A DNA stretch of 49,419 bases, taken from positions 1 through 49,419 of the forward strand of contig CAMLKW010000007.1 of assembly GCA_946480605.1 (NCBI GenBank), read 5' to 3'. The notes below the pieces were generated by a model. That model had not been told where the DNA came from, did no database searches, and saw only the letters and a program-made list of their open reading frames with translations. Positions within the stretch are counted from its first letter, which is position 1; the number at the start of each line of letters is the position of its first letter. Below are positions 45,627 through 49,419 of this stretch, piece after piece. The DNA is from an uncultured Roseateles sp. GTDB lineage: Bacteria > Pseudomonadota > Gammaproteobacteria > Burkholderiales > Burkholderiaceae. Made by a program: the position numbers and the translations under genes.

Positions 45627-45703
45627 CTGTCACAGCGCGACAGGCCGCACGAATCTGGATCGCACGCACCCAAAGAACAGGCGCAAGCACCAATTGAGTT
45701 CGC

Positions 45704-45720
45704 TGCACCCATTTTGCGCA
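45704..45720. promoter_or_regulatory. NtrC-binding site candidate
   Basis: TGCACCCATTTTGCGCA matches the NtrC consensus TGCACC-N5-GGTGCA at 10 of 12 half-site positions. It is centred about 113 bases upstream of the predicted sigma-54 start, a classic enhancer distance. The rest of the 280-base gap between the porin and comM has no other clear feature. Confidence 0.65.
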
Positions 45721-45842
45721 CCAACAAGGTGTGTTTGGCCGATGGCGAAGCCCCACCGCCGGCGGGCGGGCCTGCACGCTGGCCCGGCAACGTCCGCCGG
45801 CGCACTATGCTGCGCCCCAACCCGCGCTGCCGACTCCCCCCC

Positions 45843-47354
45843 ATGTCCCTCGCCACGGTCCAATCCCGCGCCCTCGACGGCCTCGCCGCCGCGCCGGTCA
45901 CCGTGGAGGTGCACCTGGCCAACGGCCTGCCGTCGTTCACGGTCGTGGGGCTGGCGGACACCGAGGTCAAGGAGGCCCGCGAGCGTGTGCGCGCGGCGCT
46001 GGCCAACAGCGGGCTGGGTTTTCCGGCCAACAAGAGAATTACCGTGAACCTCGCGCCGGCCGACCTGCCCAAGGAGGGCGGCCGCTTCGACCTGCCCATG
46101 GCGCTGGGCCTGCTGGCCGCCAACGGCCAGATCGACGCGGCGCGGCTCGCGCGCTTCGAGTGCGCCGGCGAGCTGTCGCTGGCGGGCGAACTGCGCCCCG
46201 TGCGCGGCGCGCTGGCGATGGCGCTGGCCTTGCGCCAGGCCGCTGCGGAGCGGGAACTGCTGCTGCCCGAGGCCAGCGCCGCCGAGGCCGCGCTGGTCGA
46301 TGGCTTGGTGGTGCGGCAGGCGCGGCATCTGCTGGACGTGGTGGCCGCCTTGCAGCCCGAGGGCGAGGCCTTGCCGCGCGCCGCTGCGCTGCCGCGCGAA
46401 CGGGCGCTCGGCCTGCCCGATCTGGCCGACATCAAGGGCCAGGCCGCGCCCAAGCGGGCGCTGGAGATCGCCGCGGCCGGCGGCCACAGCCTGCTGATGG
46501 TGGGGCCGCCCGGCACCGGCAAGTCCATGCTGGCGCAACGCCTGGCCGGCCTGCTGCCGCCGCTGGACGACGAGGCCGCGCTGGAGTCCGCGGCCGTGCT
46601 GAGCCTGGCCGGCCAGTTCGACGTCGCCCGCTGGGGACAGCGGCCGGTGCGCGCGCCGCACCACTCGGCGTCCAGCGTGGCGCTGGTGGGCGGTGGCTCG
46701 CCGCCGCGGCCGGGCGAGATCTCGCTCGCCCAGCATGGCGTCTTGTTTTTGGATGAGCTGCCGGAGTTCCCGCGCGCGGCGCTGGAGGCGCTGCGCGAGC
46801 CGCTGGAGACCGGCCGCATCCTGATCTCGCGCGCTGCGCGGCAGGCCGAGTTCCCGGCGCGCTTCCAGCTGGTGGCGGCGATGAACCCCTGCCCCTGCGG
46901 CCATCTCGGCAATCCGCTGAAGGCCTGCCGCTGCTCGCCAGACCAGGTGGCGCGCTACCAGGGCCGGCTCAGCGGCCCCTTTCTGGACCGGCTGGACCTG
47001 CTCATCGAGGTGCCCGTGATCCCGCCGCGCGAGCTGCAGGACCTGGCCCCCGGCGAGCCCAGCGCCGTCGTCGCCGAACGCGTCATTGCGGCACGCACCC
47101 GCGCCATGTCACGGCAAGGCTGCGCGAACGCACAGCTGCAGGCCCAGGATCTGGGCTCGCACGCCGTGCTGGAACCCGCCGCGAAGGCGCTGCTGGAGCG
47201 CTCGGCCGAGAAGCTGGGCTGGTCGGCGCGCAGCTTCCACCGCGTGCTGCGCGTGGCCCGCACGGTGGCGGACCTGGGCAGCACCGAACTGATCGGGGCA
47301 ACCCACGTGGCCGAGGCCATCCAGTTGCGCCGGGGTCTGCCCGGCGCCGCTTAG
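45843..47354 (+). CDS. comM: ComM/YifB family Mg chelatase-like AAA+ ATPase
   Basis: This 503-residue protein has a Lon-like N-terminal fold (LATVQSRALDGLAAAPVTVE and GLADTEVKEARERVRAAL), then an AAA+ module with Walker A GPPGTGKS (221-228) and Walker B GVLFLDELPEF (from residue 299), and a zinc-like Cys cluster (NPCPCGHLGNPLKACRCSP). ComM is a hexameric helicase that promotes branch migration during natural transformation. The start MSLATVQSRAL matches the family. The stop overlaps the stop of the convergent glycine-zipper gene by 3 bases. Confidence 0.95.
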   Translation: MSLATVQSRALDGLAAAPVTVEVHLANGLPSFTVVGLADTEVKEARERVRAALANSGLGFPANKRITVNLAPADLPKEGGRFDLPMALGLLAANGQIDAARLARFECAGELSLAGELRPVRGALAMALALRQAAAERELLLPEASAAEAALVDGLVVRQARHLLDVVAALQPEGEALPRAAALPRERALGLPDLADIKGQAAPKRALEIAAAGGHSLLMVGPPGTGKSMLAQRLAGLLPPLDDEAALESAAVLSLAGQFDVARWGQRPVRAPHHSASSVALVGGGSPPRPGEISLAQHGVLFLDELPEFPRAALEALREPLETGRILISRAARQAEFPARFQLVAAMNPCPCGHLGNPLKACRCSPDQVARYQGRLSGPFLDRLDLLIEVPVIPPRELQDLAPGEPSAVVAERVIAARTRAMSRQGCANAQLQAQDLGSHAVLEPAAKALLERSAEKLGWSARSFHRVLRVARTVADLGSTELIGATHVAEAIQLRRGLPGAA

Positions 47355-47905
47355 ACACGCACGAAGCCGCCCTCGGTCAGGCGCACCTCGTCGCCGACGC
47401 GCAGGCCCGGATCGGCGCTGCGCTCGAAACGGCGCGTGCGGCCGTCGCGCTCCTGCACCTGCACGACCCAGACGGTGGTGCTCTTCTGGTTTTTCTCGAT
47501 CTCGTTGCCGGCGTAGCCACCGCCCACGGCGCCGGCCACGGTGGCCAGCTTCTTGCCGTTGCCGCCGCCGACCATGTTGCCCAGCAGGCCGCCCACGACG
47601 GCGCCGCCCACGGCGCCCACGCCACTGGCCTGGCCACGGCGGCTCTCGGTGTGCACGTCGGTCACGCGGGCGCAGTTGTTGCACAGCGCCGCCTGGCGCT
47701 CGGCCACGGGTGCCGGGCGGGCCTCGCGCGGCGCTTCGGCGCGGGCCACGCGGGCGGGCGCAGTCTGCTGCGCCACCGGCAGGGGTTCGTCCGGCAGGGT
47801 GTCGGCCGACTGCGAGCGCCCCACGGCGTAGGCACCGCCAAGCAACGCGGCGACGATCGCGACGCCGGCAACGATCTGGGTGGACTTGACGCTAGAGGTG
47901 GACAT
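47351..47905 (-). CDS. Glycine-zipper (2TM) surface-type protein
   Basis: This 184-residue protein has an N-terminal hydrophobic helix (QIVAGVAIVAALLGGAYAVG), a polar Ala/Pro-rich linker, a small Cys pair (LCNNCARV) and a glycine zipper (GVGAVGGAVVGGLLGNMVGG and TVAGAVGGGYAGNEIEKN), as in SlyB/YmgG-like envelope proteins. The C-terminal part is a short beta domain (VWVVQVQERDGRTRRFE). It is probably in the inner membrane with the zipper region in the periplasm. A role in envelope stress is inferred from the family only. Confidence 0.85.
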   Translation of the reverse strand: MSTSSVKSTQIVAGVAIVAALLGGAYAVGRSQSADTLPDEPLPVAQQTAPARVARAEAPREARPAPVAERQAALCNNCARVTDVHTESRRGQASGVGAVGGAVVGGLLGNMVGGGNGKKLATVAGAVGGGYAGNEIEKNQKSTTVWVVQVQERDGRTRRFERSADPGLRVGDEVRLTEGGFVRV

Positions 47906-47960
47906 GGAAGGCTCCGTCGTTGTTGTTGGACACCTCATGTTCACGCACCGGCCGGCCCGC

Positions 47961-47979
47961 CGCTTGTAGGACAAGCGGC
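47961..47979. repeat. Inverted repeat upstream of the glycine-zipper gene
   Basis: CCGCTTGT-AGG-ACAAGCGG is a perfect 8-bp inverted repeat with a 3-base loop, 56 bases before the glycine-zipper start. It may be an operator or a 5 prime leader hairpin. No known regulator was assigned. Confidence 0.5.
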
Positions 47980-47989
47980 TGACGGCGTG

Positions 47990-48013
47990 CCAGCGTCGTG
48001 CCCGACGCTGGCC
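47990..48013 (-). terminator. Strong hairpin after metH
   Basis: GCCAGCGTCG (47990-47999) pairs perfectly with CGACGCTGGC (48004-48013) around a 4-base loop. It begins 5 bases beyond the metH stop, on the minus strand. There is no U-run. A termination or mRNA 3 prime-end protecting role is likely. Confidence 0.6.
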
Positions 48014-48018
48014 GGGTC

Positions 48019-49419
48019 TCAGCCCAGCAGCGGCGCCAGCGCGCGGCGCGCGTCTTCCACGCTCAGGCCGCAGCGCGCGGCCCAGTCGGTCAGCTGGTCG
48101 TCGCCGATGCGGCCCACGTTGAAGTAGGCCGCGTCGGGGTGGGCCAGGTAGAAGCCGCTGACGCTGGCGGCCGGCGTCATGGCCATGCTGTCGGTCAGGC
48201 CCATGCCGATCTCGTCCGGCGCCAGCACCTTGAACAGGTCGCGCTTGGCGAGGTGGTCCGGGCAGGCCGGGTAACCGGGCGCGGGGCGGATGCCGCTGTA
48301 TTCCTCGGCGACCAGTTGCTCGTTCGTCAGCGCCTCGTCCGCGGCATAGCCCCAGAACTCGCGGCGCACGCGTTCGTGCAGCCATTCGGCGGCGGCCTCG
48401 GCCAGGCGATCGGCCAGTGCCTTAAGCAGGATGGCGGAGTAGTCGTCGTGCTCGGCCAGGAACTGCGCTTCCTTCTTGTCCACGCCCAGGCCCGCCGTGA
48501 CGGCGAACAGGCCGATGTGGTCGCCCTGTTCGGCGACGAAGTCGGCCAGGCAGCGGTTGGGACGCTTCACGCCTTCGACCACCGGCCGCTCCGACTGCAT
48601 GCGCAGACCGTGCCAGGTCATGGGCGGCTCGCTGCGGATGGCGATGTCGTCGTCGTTGACGCGCGCGGCCGGGTACAGACCGAACACCGCGTGCGCCTGC
48701 AGCCAGCGACCGTCGATGATCTTCTTCAGCATGGCCTGCGCATCGGCGAAGACCTTGCGCGCCTCGGTGCCCACGACCTCGTCGTCGAGGATGGCCGGAT
48801 ACGGCCCGGCCAGGTCCCAGGTCTGGAAGTAGGGGCCCCAATCGATGTACTTGGCCAGCTCGGCCAGATCCAGGTTCTTAAGCACACGGCGGCCGGTGAA
48901 CTTGGGCGCCGGCGGCACGCGGGCCAGGTCCAGCGGCGCGGCATTGGCGCGGGCCTGCGCCAGCGTCACCAGCGGCGTCTGCTTCTTGCTGGCGTGCAGC
49001 TGGCGGGTCTTCTCGATGTCGGCCCGCAGCTCGGCGATGTAGGCCGCGGCGCGTTCGTCGCTGAGCAGCTCGGAGCACACGCCCACGGCGCGCGAGGCGT
49101 CGGGCACGTAGACCACCGGACCCTCGTAATGCGGCGAGATCTTGACGGCGGTGTGCACGCGGCTGGTGGTCGCGCCGCCGATCAACAGCGGCATGTGGCG
49201 GCTGCTGAAGTACTCGTCGCGCTGCATCTCCGAGGCGACGTGCTGCATCTCCTCCAGGCTGGGCGTGATGAGGCCCGACAGGCCGATGATGTCGGCGCCC
49301 TCGTCCTTGGCCTTCTGCAGGATGTCCCGCGCCGGCACCATGACGCCCATGTTGACGACTTCGTAGTTGTTGCACTGCAGGACCACCGTGACGATGTTCT
49401 TGCCGATGTCGTGCACGTC
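48019..49419 (-). CDS. metH: Cobalamin-dependent methionine synthase (C-terminal part)
   Basis: The visible 467 C-terminal residues start inside the B12-binding domain with DVHDIGKNIV, whose His is the lower cobalt ligand. The domain continues with GLSGLITPSLEEM and GGATTSRVHTAVKI. The AdoMet reactivation domain follows from about residue 150, with the signatures RPAPGYPACPDH and GLTDSMAMTPAASVSGFYL. The enzyme methylates homocysteine using methyltetrahydrofolate. The N-terminal homocysteine- and folate-binding modules lie beyond the right window edge or in a separate gene, as in many Betaproteobacteria that split metH. Confidence 0.96.
   Translation of the reverse strand, partial: DVHDIGKNIVTVVLQCNNYEVVNMGVMVPARDILQKAKDEGADIIGLSGLITPSLEEMQHVASEMQRDEYFSSRHMPLLIGGATTSRVHTAVKISPHYEGPVVYVPDASRAVGVCSELLSDERAAAYIAELRADIEKTRQLHASKKQTPLVTLAQARANAAPLDLARVPPAPKFTGRRVLKNLDLAELAKYIDWGPYFQTWDLAGPYPAILDDEVVGTEARKVFADAQAMLKKIIDGRWLQAHAVFGLYPAARVNDDDIAIRSEPPMTWHGLRMQSERPVVEGVKRPNRCLADFVAEQGDHIGLFAVTAGLGVDKKEAQFLAEHDDYSAILLKALADRLAEAAAEWLHERVRREFWGYAADEALTNEQLVAEEYSGIRPAPGYPACPDHLAKRDLFKVLAPDEIGMGLTDSMAMTPAASVSGFYLAHPDAAYFNVGRIGDDQLTDWAARCGLSVEDARRALAPLLG

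Overview
The window is high-GC bacterial DNA with dense, mostly minus-strand operons. It fits a betaproteobacterium of the order Burkholderiales, probably near Roseateles, Rubrivivax or Mitsuaria. Supporting features are the atpI-atpB-atpE-atpF order, a Bug-type solute-binding protein, the proteobacterial PF08886-type GshA, a TorF-like porin ahead of glnK-amtB, a DUF2917 protein, a PEP-CTERM-type secreted protein, and a CCCCCTTGAGGGGG intergenic repeat typical of that group. The taxonomic placement is inference. I see no rRNA, tRNA, CRISPR array or complete insertion sequence.

Layout. 1-2093: start of the F1Fo ATP synthase operon (atpI, B, E, F, cut by the window edge) with a recognisable sigma-70 promoter. 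2157-9308: ten tightly packed minus-strand genes for amino-acid chemistry and export (EamA exporter, DUF2917, Asp/Glu racemase, PLP aminotransferase, two GNATs, PhzF-like protein, VOC protein, AlaX editing protein, SMP-30 lactonase), divergent from a MocR-type regulator (9382-10824). 10895-12406: a decayed patch holding a PEP-CTERM-like gene that lost both ends, a frameshifted DUF6916-like remnant, a shortened tail-collar (microcystin-dependent-like) protein and a truncated GNAT. 12608-18186: receiver-domain protein, small membrane protein, Uup-like ABCF ATPase, alpha/beta hydrolase with its TetR repressor (two matching operators), and an HDOD protein. 18336-25943: an operon joining glutathione-dependent formaldehyde detoxification (frmA, fghA) to a secreted beta-propeller lactonase, a FUSC membrane protein and a TPR metallopeptidase. 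25974-28738: Bug protein, MarR and FAD monooxygenase around a MarR-type operator. 28772-31130: a phosphoesterase fused to a membrane domain, then an atypical small ORF followed by an attC-like sequence. 31115-36869: DUF885 peptidase, gshB, benE and a tandem pair of secreted ClpP/crotonase-like proteins. 36885-42828: amino-acid permease, kup, gshA and a diguanylate cyclase. 42928-45562: torF-like, glnK and amtB behind a sigma-54/NtrC-type promoter. 45843-49419: comM, a glycine-zipper protein and the C-terminal part of metH.

Two physiological themes recur. Glutathione synthesis (gshA, gshB) and its use (frmA, fghA) all lie in this window. Amino-acid and nitrogen handling appears in the MocR-linked operon, the APC permease and the glnK-amtB unit. 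The less ordinary material is the large overlapping MocR-linked operon, the tandem ClpP-like secreted proteins, the TPR protein with an anthrax-lethal-factor-like zinc site, the decayed locus, the attC-like sequence and a 154-bp element with 13-bp inverted ends.
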